Assembly: GCF_030657335.1 (NCBI RefSeq)
Contig: NZ_CP131039.1
Span: 186,001-250,000, forward strand
DNA: 64,000 nucleotides
From: Croceibacterium aestuarii
GTDB lineage: Bacteria > Pseudomonadota > Alphaproteobacteria > Sphingomonadales > Sphingomonadaceae
Direction of reading: 5' to 3'
The notes under the pieces were generated by a model. It saw only the letters and a list, made by a program, of their open reading frames with translations, was not told the DNA's origin and ran no database searches. A program made the translations under genes and the position numbers. Positions 1 through 7,441 of the stretch are shown piece after piece (positions within the stretch are counted from its first letter, which is position 1; each line of letters opens with the position of its first letter).

Positions 1-533
1 CCGACCACCGCCAAATACATGAACAGCGGGTCGAAATCGCGCAATTGCCCCTCGGCGTCGCTGTCCAGAATGCGCCGATAGTTGGCCACGGGCTGGCGGT
101 TCCACTCGCGCATCTTGTCGCGCACTTCGGGCACTGTGGAGGAGTCGAGCTCCTCGATCATCAGCCGCTGCATGTGCTTGGCCGAGCGGGTGAAGCGGAA
201 CGTCCCGCGGATCATGTGTTCGAGAAGCTGGAGAGGATCGCCCGGGGGAAGCGGCCGGTTGCCTTCGTCGCCGATCGTCTTGGCGACTTCGAAAAGGAGG
301 TTTTCGCGATTGCCGAAGTAGTAGCGCACCAAGGCGGGATCGGCATTCGCGCGGCGGGCGATGGCGGTGCTCGTCACCTGGGACGGCGGCAATTCCTGCA
401 AAAGCTCACGCGCAGCCTCGATAAGCGCGTCGCGGCCGACGCCGCTCTCGGACGCCGTCGGCCGCCCCTTGCCGCGCGATGCGGTCTTCCGTCCGCTTTT
501 TGGTACCCCCACTGGCTTTCCGCCCTTTGTCAT
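1..533 (-). CDS. TetR/AcrR-family transcriptional regulator (C-terminus cut by window edge)
   Basis: The ATG at 533-531 opens a frame that is still open at position 1, giving about 177 visible residues. A basic N-terminal stretch rich in Lys, Arg, Gly and Ser is followed by a TetR helix-turn-helix: GRDALIEAARELL, then TSTAIARRANADPALVRYYF, the classic recognition helix with a Tyr-Tyr-Phe end. The ligand-binding half begins at about residue 85 and is incomplete. The gene is divergent from the catabolic genes that start at 647. TetR proteins usually repress a neighbouring divergent operon, and a 31-bp inverted repeat lies between the two starts (568-598). Local repression of the 647-5375 operon, relieved by its substrate or an intermediate, is inferred. 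The family call is firm; the ligand is unknown. Confidence 0.88.
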   Translation of the reverse strand, partial: MTKGGKPVGVPKSGRKTASRGKGRPTASESGVGRDALIEAARELLQELPPSQVTSTAIARRANADPALVRYYFGNRENLLFEVAKTIGDEGNRPLPPGDPLQLLEHMIRGTFRFTRSAKHMQRLMIEELDSSTVPEVRDKMREWNRQPVANYRRILDSDAEGQLRDFDPLFMYLAVV

Positions 534-567
534 TCGCCGAGAGTGCTACGCGGTGCGCATAACATCG

Positions 568-598
568 ACAAGAATGTCGTCGGCAAAAATATTCTTGT
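568..598. promoter_or_regulatory. Inverted repeat, candidate TetR operator
   Basis: ACAAGAAT at 568-575 is mirrored by ATTCTTGT at 591-598 with a 15-nt spacer. It lies in the 113-nt gap between the divergent TetR gene (start 533) and the MBL-fold hydrolase (start 647). It is the only strong dyad in the gap and sits in a locally AT-rich stretch that would also hold the promoters. The operator role is inferred from position and symmetry. Confidence 0.5.
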
Positions 599-646
599 GG
601 CTAGGAATAAAGTCGATAGGGTCGTGACGAGAGGAGAGACGCAACC

Positions 647-1630
647 ATGGCAAATTGGCCATTCCGGCAGGGTGTGCATGAACTTGCCGACGGCATTTAC
701 GGATATATCCAGCCCGACGGGACCTGGGGCTGGTCGAACGCCGGGCTGGTGACGTCCGAGGGCGAGACGCTGCTGATCGACACCTTGATGAGCGTCCCGC
801 TGACCCGCGCCATGCTCGCGGACTTCGCACGGGTCCCGGGGGGCGCGTCGATCGACATGGTGATGAACACCCATGCCAACCCCGACCATTTCTTCGGCAA
901 CGGAGTGGTCGAAGGCGCCGAGATCATTTCCACCGCCAAGACGCGCGCGGAAATGGAGGGGTTCAATCCCCAGGCGCTGGCCAATCTTTCGGCGAACTGG
1001 GAAAGCATGGGCGAAGCGGGAGAATTCCTGTTCGAAACCATGGGCCGCTATTTCGACTTCAGCGGCGTCGACGAGCTCGCCCTGCCCACCCGCACATTCG
1101 ACGCGACAATGACGCTGCAGGTCGGCGAGAAAACCGTCGAACTGACAGACCTCGGTCCCGCCCATACCGAATCCGACACGATCGCCTGGGTGAAGGAAGA
1201 CCGCACGGTCTTTACCGGCGATCTGCTTTTCAACGAAGGTCATCCGATCGTCTGGGCCGGACCGTTCGACAACTGGATTGCCGCCTGCGAGCACATCATT
1301 GCGCTCGGACCCGAGGTGGTAGTGCCGGGACATGGACCGATCTGCGATGTCGAGGGGGTGCGCACCATGAAGGGCTATTTCGAGCATCTGCGCAGCGAAG
1401 CGCGCGGCCGCTTCGAGGCAGGCATGGACTGGCGCGCGGCAGCGCGGGACATTCCGATCAAGGAATATGCGCACTGGACCGATCCGGAGCGCGTCGTCGC
1501 CAACGTCTATTCGCTCTACAAGCAGTGGGATCCCGGTCTCGACCACGCCCCGCCGCCGGTGCTGTTCGCCGAGATGAACCGCTACCGCAAGGAACACCAC
1601 GAGAAGCACGGATGCGGGCATGCCCATTGA
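647..1630 (+). CDS. MBL-fold metallo-hydrolase with altered HxHxDH motif
   Basis: A 327-residue protein with the metallo-beta-lactamase fold. The ATG at 647 follows a GAGGAG ribosome site at 631-636. The metal motif reads THANPDHFFG: His76, Asn78, Asp80 and His81, so the usual second His of HxHxDH is Asn. The other expected ligands are present: His173 in GPAHTESD, Asp192 in FTGDLLF and His229 in PGHGP. The C-terminus is His-rich (EHHEKHGCGHAH), which is unusual. It begins the operon and overlaps the next gene by 11 nt. Family members hydrolyse thioesters, lactones or other esters. A hydrolytic step on the substrate handled by the following two enzymes is likely but unproven. Alternative: a quinoprotein-relay-type MBL protein. 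Confidence 0.85.
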   Translation: MANWPFRQGVHELADGIYGYIQPDGTWGWSNAGLVTSEGETLLIDTLMSVPLTRAMLADFARVPGGASIDMVMNTHANPDHFFGNGVVEGAEIISTAKTRAEMEGFNPQALANLSANWESMGEAGEFLFETMGRYFDFSGVDELALPTRTFDATMTLQVGEKTVELTDLGPAHTESDTIAWVKEDRTVFTGDLLFNEGHPIVWAGPFDNWIAACEHIIALGPEVVVPGHGPICDVEGVRTMKGYFEHLRSEARGRFEAGMDWRAAARDIPIKEYAHWTDPERVVANVYSLYKQWDPGLDHAPPPVLFAEMNRYRKEHHEKHGCGHAH

Positions 1631-2909
1631 TCTGAACGCCACCCACGACCCCAAGAGACGAAGCTGGGTGGAGAGCGCCAACGCTGCCGATACCGACTTC
1701 CCGATCCAGAACCTGCCATTCGGCGTGTTCGACGACGGACGGGGGCCCCGCGGCGGCGTAGCGCTGGGCGACAGCATCATCGACCTCAAGGCCCTGCTCG
1801 ATACCGGAGAGATCGCCGGTGCGGCGGCCGAGGCGGCGGCAGGCGATACCCTGCTGCCCTTGTTCGCATGTTCGCGCAGCGAAGTTTCGGCCTTGCGCGC
1901 GCGGTTATCGGATCTCTACCGCGCCGACGGCGCCAGCGATCGAACCCATGCGCATGACGCGCTCGTTCCGATGCAGAACGCGCGTCTCTTGCTGCCGGCC
2001 AAGCCGACTGCGTTCACCGACTTCTGCACCTCGGCCGATCACATCTTGCGCATGGCCGGCAGCGGCGGTCGCACGCCCATGCCGGCTTGGGCGACGCTGC
2101 CCGTCGCCTACAACGGGCGGGCCAGCTCGGTCGCCGTCTCCGGCACACCGGTGGTGAGGCCGGTCGGACAGGTCGTTCCGCCCGGCAGCAGCGACATGGT
2201 CGTTGCAGCCGAGCCGATGCTCGATTTCGAGCTCGAATTCGGCGCCTGGCTGGGCGGGCCGGTCAATTCGCTCGGCGAAAGCGTAGACATGACGCAGGCC
2301 GACGAGATCCTGTTCGGTTGCTGCCTGGTCAACGACTGGTCGGCACGCGGCATCCAGTTCTACGAAATGCTCCTCGGCCCGCACCTCGGGAAGAGCTTCC
2401 TGACCACGATCTCGCCGTGGGTCGTGACGATGGAGGCGCTCGCGCCGTTCCGTGTGGCCGGACGCGGGCGGACGGCCGACCAGCCCGACCTGCCGAGCTA
2501 TCTCGACGATCCCTACGACCGCAGCTCCGGCGGGCTGAACGTCGAGCTGACCGCCGAGCTCGATACCGGCGCGGGCCCGCACACGATCGTGCACACCAAT
2601 GTCGCCGAGCTGTTCTGGACCCTGGCGCAGATGGTCGCGCACCAGGCTTCGGGCGGCGCCCCCCTCGAGATCGGCGACCTGATAGCGACCGGCACCGTCT
2701 CCGGCGCGGCCGACGAAGCGCGCGCCTGCCTCGTCGAGATCACCAAGCTCGGCAAGGAGCCGCTCACCCTGCCCGACGGCACGCAGCGCACGATGCTCGA
2801 GGACGGCGATACCCTGACCCTGCGCGGGCGCGCCGTCGCCGAAGGATATGTCCCGATCGGCTTCGGTCCCTGCGCCGGCACCGTCCAGCCGGCGAGGACC
2901 ACGCGGTGA
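1620..2909 (+). CDS. Fumarylacetoacetase-family hydrolase
   Basis: A 429-residue protein that aligns from memory along its full length with eukaryotic-type fumarylacetoacetase: a small N-terminal domain (about 20-125), then the FAH fold (about 128-420). Family motifs are plain: GRASSVAVSGTP, LDFELEF, LVNDWSARGIQ, GPHLGKSF, TTISPWVV and LIATGTVSG. The metal ligands are all kept (Asp134, Glu204, Glu206, Asp239), and so is the catalytic-type His141. FAH cleaves the C-C bond of fumarylacetoacetate in tyrosine and homogentisate breakdown. Here no homogentisate dioxygenase or maleylacetoacetate isomerase is nearby; the neighbours are an MBL hydrolase and an ACMSD-type amidohydrolase. The substrate may therefore be another acylpyruvate-like ring-fission product. 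It starts inside the MBL gene and its TGA overlaps the next GTG. Confidence 0.88.
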   Translation: MPIDLNATHDPKRRSWVESANAADTDFPIQNLPFGVFDDGRGPRGGVALGDSIIDLKALLDTGEIAGAAAEAAAGDTLLPLFACSRSEVSALRARLSDLYRADGASDRTHAHDALVPMQNARLLLPAKPTAFTDFCTSADHILRMAGSGGRTPMPAWATLPVAYNGRASSVAVSGTPVVRPVGQVVPPGSSDMVVAAEPMLDFELEFGAWLGGPVNSLGESVDMTQADEILFGCCLVNDWSARGIQFYEMLLGPHLGKSFLTTISPWVVTMEALAPFRVAGRGRTADQPDLPSYLDDPYDRSSGGLNVELTAELDTGAGPHTIVHTNVAELFWTLAQMVAHQASGGAPLEIGDLIATGTVSGAADEARACLVEITKLGKEPLTLPDGTQRTMLEDGDTLTLRGRAVAEGYVPIGFGPCAGTVQPARTTR

Positions 2910-3961
2910 GCGGCGAAGTCTTCACTTGCGGCGAGCGCAAGCCCGTCCCGGTCCAGGCGCGAGGCAAGCATCTCGTCGTCGACATCCACTGCCACCTCGG
3001 AATTCCCGCGGCAGACGGCATCGTGCAGGCGAAGTATCCCGGCCCGCCGCCGGGCATCAACGACTTCACCAGCCCGAAGACCATGGAGGTCAACCGCGCC
3101 CAGTTCGCGCAGATGGGCCGCACGCTGAACACGCTGGATACGCGCCTCGCCGACATGGACCGGCTCGGCATCGACGTGCAGGCGATGTCGCCGAGCCCAG
3201 GGCAGTATTTCTATTTCACCGATCCGGAAACCGGCCGGGACGCCGCGCGGGCCGTCAACGACGGTATGGCCGATGCGGTCGCCCAGCATCCCGATCGGCT
3301 TGTCGGCATGGGAACGGTGCCGCTGCAGAACACCGAAATGGCCGTCGCCGAGATGCGCCGCTGCGTGAAGGACCTCGACCTGCGCGGGATCGAGATCAGC
3401 TCCAACGTCAACGGCACCGATTTTCACGCACCCGAGCTGCGCCCGTTCTGGGCTGCGGCGGAAGAGCTGGGCGTGCTGATCTTCATCCATCCGCTCGGCT
3501 TCACCCATGCCGCACGGATGAGCGAATTCTACTTCAACAACCTGATCGGCAATCCGCTCGAATCCACGCTCGCGGTCGGTCACCTGATCTTCGGCGGCGT
3601 CCTCGATACCTACCCGGATCTGAAGATCTGCGTGGCCCACGGCGGCGGTTACATGCCAGGCTACTGGGGCCGGATGGACCATGGCTGGCGCGCGCGCGGC
3701 GACTGCTCGGAGCATTGCCGCCACGAGCCGTCGAGCTATCTGCGCAGGCTGTGGCTCGACACGCTGGTGTTTGACCAGGACCAGCTCGAGAGCCTCGTGC
3801 GCACCCACGGCGCAGACAAGTTGTGCCTTGGCAGCGACTATCCATTCGACATGTCCGAGCCCGACCCGGTCGGCTTCCACGAACGGCTCTCGGAACGGGA
3901 AAAGGCGAAGATCCTCGGCCTCAACGCCGCCGAACTGCTCGACCTGGAACGCGCGGGTTGA
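2906..3961 (+). CDS. ACMSD-type amidohydrolase (Amidohydro_2 family)
   Basis: A 351-residue protein. The frame is open far upstream, but the natural start is GTG 2906, whose last two bases begin the TGA stop of the previous gene (GTGA overlap). The metal-site order is typical of the TIM-barrel amidohydrolase 2 family: His28-Cys-His30 at the N-terminus (DIHCHLG), HPLGF near the middle, VAHGGGYMPGYWGRMDHGW, and the terminal Asp in CLGSDYPFDM. Relatives include aminocarboxymuconate semialdehyde decarboxylase and carboxyvanillate or resorcylate decarboxylases, which remove CO2 from aromatic or ring-fission acids. A decarboxylation or hydrolysis step in the same catabolic route as the FAH-like enzyme is inferred. 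The exact substrate cannot be read from the sequence. Confidence 0.87.
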   Translation: MSGEVFTCGERKPVPVQARGKHLVVDIHCHLGIPAADGIVQAKYPGPPPGINDFTSPKTMEVNRAQFAQMGRTLNTLDTRLADMDRLGIDVQAMSPSPGQYFYFTDPETGRDAARAVNDGMADAVAQHPDRLVGMGTVPLQNTEMAVAEMRRCVKDLDLRGIEISSNVNGTDFHAPELRPFWAAAEELGVLIFIHPLGFTHAARMSEFYFNNLIGNPLESTLAVGHLIFGGVLDTYPDLKICVAHGGGYMPGYWGRMDHGWRARGDCSEHCRHEPSSYLRRLWLDTLVFDQDQLESLVRTHGADKLCLGSDYPFDMSEPDPVGFHERLSEREKAKILGLNAAELLDLERAG

Positions 3962-4082
3962 GCGACCTGCTGGCCGAAATGTCCCGCGAGCCTGGGCTGG
4001 GATCCCGAAACCTGTCGGACCGCGATGCCTTGTCTGGCCGGAGCTCGGCCGCGAGCGGCGCCGGGCAATGGAAGGCTAGGCG

Positions 4083-5375
4083 ATGAGCGGCTCCCGGCCC
4101 TCCGTTTCCTCCGGCGCGGCGGTGTGGACGCTGTTCCTTCTGTTCCTGACCAACATCGTCAACGTCGGCGACCGGTCGCTGCTCGGCGTCGTGACCGAGC
4201 AAGTGCGGACCGACCTGGTGCTGTCGGACACGCAGATGTCGCTGGCCAACGGGCTCTTCTTCACTCTGTTCAACCTTGTCGGCGGGCTGTTCCTGTCGCG
4301 CATGATCGACCGCGGCAATCGCAAGCGCATCCTGGCGTGCGGGATTGCCGCCTGGTCGATCGCTACGGCGGCGACAGGGCTCGCGCACGACTTCTTCACC
4401 CTGGCGTTGGCGCGCATCGCGGTCGGCATCGGCGAAGCCACGGCTTTCCCCGCGGCCATGTCGCTGATCCCCGACCTGTTTCGCCAGGAAGCGCGGGGCA
4501 AGGCGGTGGCCGTGTTCCAGTCGAGCGCCTTCATCGGGATCGTCGGTGGGACGATCGCGGCAGGTCTGCTGGCCGCTTCGCTCGGTTGGCGGGCGATGTT
4601 CCTGTGGGCCGGCGGCGCCGGTGTGGTGCTGGCGCTGATCGTGCTCGTCAGTGCCTCGGAACCACCGCGCGGAAGCGACAACGTTCGTGCCGCCTTGCCG
4701 GGCAGGCTGGAAGATCTGATCGCGGGCCTCAGGCGATTCTGGGACGCGAACGGCCTTGTCCGCCTGACGCTCGGGTATGGCGTTGCCGGCATGCTCACCT
4801 CCGTCCTCGCCGCATGGGGGCCCAGTTTCCTCCAGCGATCGCACGACGTCCCGCTGGCGCAGGTGGGTATCGTCATCGGCCCAGCCGTGGGCCTCGGTGG
4901 GATCACCGGCACACTGTTCGCCGGGTTTCTCGCCGATCACCTCGTCCGCCGCTCAGGAAAGGCCATTTCGGCGCTGTCGATTCCGGCCGTTGCCCTGCCT
5001 TTCGCGCTGCCCTGCGTGCTGGGCTTCGCCTTTTTCGACAGCCTGACCCTGGCCATGAGCAGTGCGGCGCTGATGAACTTCCTGCTCAGCTGCGCGATCA
5101 TTCCCAGCATCAACTATGCAGTCAGCAGCGCCGAACCAGGCGATCGCGGCCTCACGGCCACCGTCATGCTTGCCTCATCGGGACTCATCGGCGGCGCTCT
5201 CGGGCCGTTTGTCGTGGGCTGGCTGAGCGACCGCCTCACCCCCACGCTCGGCGACGAGGGCCTGCGCTTCGGAATCGCCGCAATGGCGGCCGCGCCCCTC
5301 ATTGCAGCGGCCTTCGTCGTGGCGGCGCGTGCCTCGGCCATGCGGGTTCAGGGAACCGCGTCGGTCGAGGTGTGA
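4083..5375 (+). CDS. MFS transporter, Spinster-like
   Basis: A 430-residue inner-membrane carrier with the twelve hydrophobic segments expected of the major facilitator superfamily. The first helix carries LFLTNIVNVGDRSLL, and the cytoplasmic loop after helix 2 has the MFS signature-like MIDRGNRKRIL. Helix 4-5 has LARIAVGIGEATAFPAAMSLI, typical of the Spinster/ACS branch that is abundant in sphingomonads. The ATG at 4083 follows GGAAGG at 4070-4075. A 121-nt gap with no gene separates it from the amidohydrolase. It probably imports the compound degraded by the three upstream enzymes. Substrate unknown. Confidence 0.88.
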   Translation: MSGSRPSVSSGAAVWTLFLLFLTNIVNVGDRSLLGVVTEQVRTDLVLSDTQMSLANGLFFTLFNLVGGLFLSRMIDRGNRKRILACGIAAWSIATAATGLAHDFFTLALARIAVGIGEATAFPAAMSLIPDLFRQEARGKAVAVFQSSAFIGIVGGTIAAGLLAASLGWRAMFLWAGGAGVVLALIVLVSASEPPRGSDNVRAALPGRLEDLIAGLRRFWDANGLVRLTLGYGVAGMLTSVLAAWGPSFLQRSHDVPLAQVGIVIGPAVGLGGITGTLFAGFLADHLVRRSGKAISALSIPAVALPFALPCVLGFAFFDSLTLAMSSAALMNFLLSCAIIPSINYAVSSAEPGDRGLTATVMLASSGLIGGALGPFVVGWLSDRLTPTLGDEGLRFGIAAMAAAPLIAAAFVVAARASAMRVQGTASVEV

Positions 5376-5460
5376 CCGAGCGAAGCAGCTTTGCGCCCGC
5401 TCATCGCTCCGCTCCTGCCCCTCGCGCGGCGAGAAATTCTTGCAGACGCAGGGGTAAATT

Positions 5461-5482
5461 CCTAGTCTGCGGAATTACTAGG
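5461..5482. promoter_or_regulatory. Palindrome upstream of the small secreted protein
   Basis: CCTAGT at 5461-5466 and ACTAGG at 5477-5482 form a 6-bp dyad with a 10-nt spacer in the 137-nt gap after the MFS gene. A TTGCAG element lies upstream at about 5444, and TAGTCT, 17 nt farther on, falls within the dyad. Promoter and operator function is a guess from position. Confidence 0.25.
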
Positions 5483-5518
5483 ATGCGGCGCCGCACCTGA
5501 AACCACGGGAGAGTGCAA

Positions 5519-5839
5519 ATGCGTACGATGATTCACAGTCTGGCCCTGACCTGCGCAGCTTGCGGAGTGGCCGTTATCGTGCCCGCATCCGCCGCCGCGC
5601 AAGACTCGGCCGCAGCACACTATTCGGTCTCGGAAACGCTCGTCGGCAAATTGCTCGACGATCCGGCGGCGGTCGAGATCCTCAAGCGCCTCATCCCGTC
5701 GGTCTATGAGAACGATATGTTCAAGACCATGGGCCGCAGCCTCACGCTAAAGGCAATCCAGCAATACGAACCGGAAAGTCTCAGCGACGAAAACCTCGCC
5801 AAGATCCAGGCCGAATTCGACAAGATCCCGGCGAAGTAA
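5519..5839 (+). CDS. Small secreted protein of unknown function
   Basis: The ATG at 5519 is preferred over the in-frame GTG at 5513 because GGGAG at 5506-5510 is then properly spaced. The product has 106 residues. The first 25 or so form a clear Sec signal peptide (MRTMIHSLALTCAACGVAV) ending in an AxA-type site (SAAAQD). The mature part is short, charged and probably helical, with DDPAAVEILKRLIPSVYEND and ESLSDENLAKIQAEFDKIP. I do not recognise a named family. It follows the MFS gene on the same strand but after a 137-nt gap with its own possible promoter, so it may be transcribed separately. A periplasmic partner of the catabolic operon is possible. Confidence 0.75.
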   Translation: MRTMIHSLALTCAACGVAVIVPASAAAQDSAAAHYSVSETLVGKLLDDPAAVEILKRLIPSVYENDMFKTMGRSLTLKAIQQYEPESLSDENLAKIQAEFDKIPAK

Positions 5840-5851
5840 GGCTTCCCGGGC

Positions 5852-5878
5852 GGCCGGCGCTTAGCAGTTCGCCCGGCC
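5852..5878. terminator. GC-rich hairpin between convergent genes
   Basis: GGCCGGCG at 5852-5859 pairs with CGCCCGGCC at 5870-5878 with one bulged base and a 10-nt loop. It lies between the convergent stops at 5839 (+) and 5893 (-). There is no T-run on either strand, so it would be a weak or Rho-assisted bidirectional terminator. Confidence 0.35.
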
Positions 5879-5892
5879 TCGTCGCAGTCCGC

Positions 5893-6831
5893 TCAATCCG
5901 GACGCTCGGCGCTCGCCCGCCGCGCCAGTTCGATCGCCCCCATCGGCCCGGCCCGGTCGCCCAGCGCGGCGAGAACTACGATTTCGCCGATCGTTTCCGC
6001 ATCGACGTGCGGCAAGTAGCGGCCGAGGGCGCGAACGGCTTCCGCCCGGAGCAAGGGCAGCAGGAACGGCCGCCCGAGCGCGACGCTGCCGCCCAGGACA
6101 ATCCGCTCGGCTGAGGTCGTCAGAAGGATTGCGGCGGCCAATTGCCCGAGATCGCCCGCAACCTTGCCCCAGCCCGGATGATCGTCCGCAATTGCTTCGG
6201 CGGGCATGCCGAAACGCGCGGCGAGGGCCGGTCCGCTGACCAGCCCCTCGATGCAGTCGCCGTGGAAGCCGCAGGTGCCGGGAAAGTCGTCGCCTACCAC
6301 ACGGCGCAGGCTGAGATGGCCGAGCTCGGGATGCATCGCCCCGTGAACCGGCTCCCCGCCGACGAGCAAGCCGCCGCCGACGCCGGTGCCGATGGTGACA
6401 TAGCAGACGCTGTCGCATCCCCTGGCGGCACCGAGGCGATGCTCGGCGAGCGCCGCGGCGTTGACATCCGTATCGAGGCGAAAAGGGCGCTCCATGCCCT
6501 CGAGCAAGAGCCGGACCACCCCCACCCCGCTCCAGCCCGGCTTGGGCGTCTTGAGGATGTGCCCGAAGTCGGCACTGTTCCTCGCCAGCGCTACCGGGCC
6601 AAAGCTGGCGATGCCGATGCCGGCGAGCGATCGCTCCGCGTCCCACTCGCGCAGGAACCCGTTTAGCGCGCCGAGAGTTTCATCTGGAGCGCCCGTCGGT
6701 ATCGCGTGGCGGGCTGTGATCTGCTCTCCGTCCGAAAGGACAGCGATGGCCTTGGTGCCGCCCAACTCGATTCCGGCAAGGGGCGCCGTCATCGTCGGCG
6801 CCTTGTCATGTCCCATCCCAATCACGCCCAT
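5893..6831 (-). CDS. ROK-family fructokinase
   Basis: A 312-residue sugar kinase if the start at 6831 is used; in-frame ATGs at 6816 and 6792 are also possible. The 6792 start begins MTAPLAGIELGGTKAIA and leaves more room for the divergent gene at 6846, so I favour it. The phosphate-binding motif GIELGGTK and the second ATP motif ITIGTGVGGG-like segment (YVTIGTGVGGGLLVGGE) are present. The zinc site is the fructokinase form: HPELGHL, then CGFHGDCIEG with Cys, His and Cys, followed by SGPALAARFG. This pattern matches Bacillus YdhR-type fructokinases rather than glucokinases. Predicted reaction: fructose + ATP to fructose 6-phosphate. No sugar transporter or glycosidase is adjacent, so its physiological source of fructose is not shown here. 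Confidence 0.85.
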   Translation of the reverse strand: MGVIGMGHDKAPTMTAPLAGIELGGTKAIAVLSDGEQITARHAIPTGAPDETLGALNGFLREWDAERSLAGIGIASFGPVALARNSADFGHILKTPKPGWSGVGVVRLLLEGMERPFRLDTDVNAAALAEHRLGAARGCDSVCYVTIGTGVGGGLLVGGEPVHGAMHPELGHLSLRRVVGDDFPGTCGFHGDCIEGLVSGPALAARFGMPAEAIADDHPGWGKVAGDLGQLAAAILLTTSAERIVLGGSVALGRPFLLPLLRAEAVRALGRYLPHVDAETIGEIVVLAALGDRAGPMGAIELARRASAERPD

Positions 6832-6845
6832 CTAACGGAGTACCC

Positions 6846-7403
6846 ATGGCCAAGTCTTACAAGATCGCGGTGGTGGTCGGCAGCCTGCGCAAGGAGTCGA
6901 TCAACCGCAAGGCCGCCGAGGCCCTTGTCCGCCTCGCGCCCGACAACCTCGACCTCGAATTCGTCGAGATCGGCGCGCTGCCGCTTTACGACGAGGATGT
7001 CGAAGCTGCCGGAGCGCCGCAATCCTGGACGCGCTTTCGCGAGCAGATTTCCAGTGCCGACGCGGTGCTGTTCGTGACGCCCGAATACAATCGCTCGGTC
7101 CCGGGGGTACTGAAAAACGCCATCGATGTCGGCTCGCGTCCCTATGGGCAAAGCGCCTGGGCGAAGAAGCCGGCGGCGATCATGACCGTTTCGCCGGGAG
7201 CCATCGGCGGGTTCGGCGCCAACCACCACCTGCGCCAGTCGCTCGTATTCCTCGACATGCCGGTGCTTCAGCAGCCCGAGGCCTATATCGGCCGCGGGTT
7301 CGAGCTTTTCGACGAGACAGGCGAGCTCAAGAGCGACGACACGCGGTCGTTCTTCAAGAGCTTCATCGATTCCTTCGCCGGCTGGATCGAGCGCATCGCC
7401 TGA
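6846..7403 (+). CDS. NAD(P)H-dependent FMN reductase (ChrR/YieF-like)
   Basis: A 185-residue flavodoxin-fold reductase. The FMN phosphate loop is VVVGSLRKESINRKAA. The family hallmark PEYNRSVPGVLKNAIDVGSRP and the SPGAIGGFGANHHLRQSL flavin-contact segment are intact. Relatives reduce quinones, chromate, azo dyes or free FMN by two electrons and protect against redox cycling. It is divergent from the fructokinase with a very short shared upstream region. It ends 38 nt before the convergent histidine kinase. Being next to the metal-efflux locus suggests a stress role, but no sequence feature ties them. Confidence 0.9.
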   Translation: MAKSYKIAVVVGSLRKESINRKAAEALVRLAPDNLDLEFVEIGALPLYDEDVEAAGAPQSWTRFREQISSADAVLFVTPEYNRSVPGVLKNAIDVGSRPYGQSAWAKKPAAIMTVSPGAIGGFGANHHLRQSLVFLDMPVLQQPEAYIGRGFELFDETGELKSDDTRSFFKSFIDSFAGWIERIA

Positions 7404-7441
7404 CGGGACGGCGCAAACAGCGACGGCTGGTCCGCATCTGC

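Noticed and set aside
530-1789. - strand frame of 419 codons opposite the MBL hydrolase
   Set aside because: It overlaps the TetR start and lies antisense to a gene with clear MBL motifs; its translation has no family pattern.
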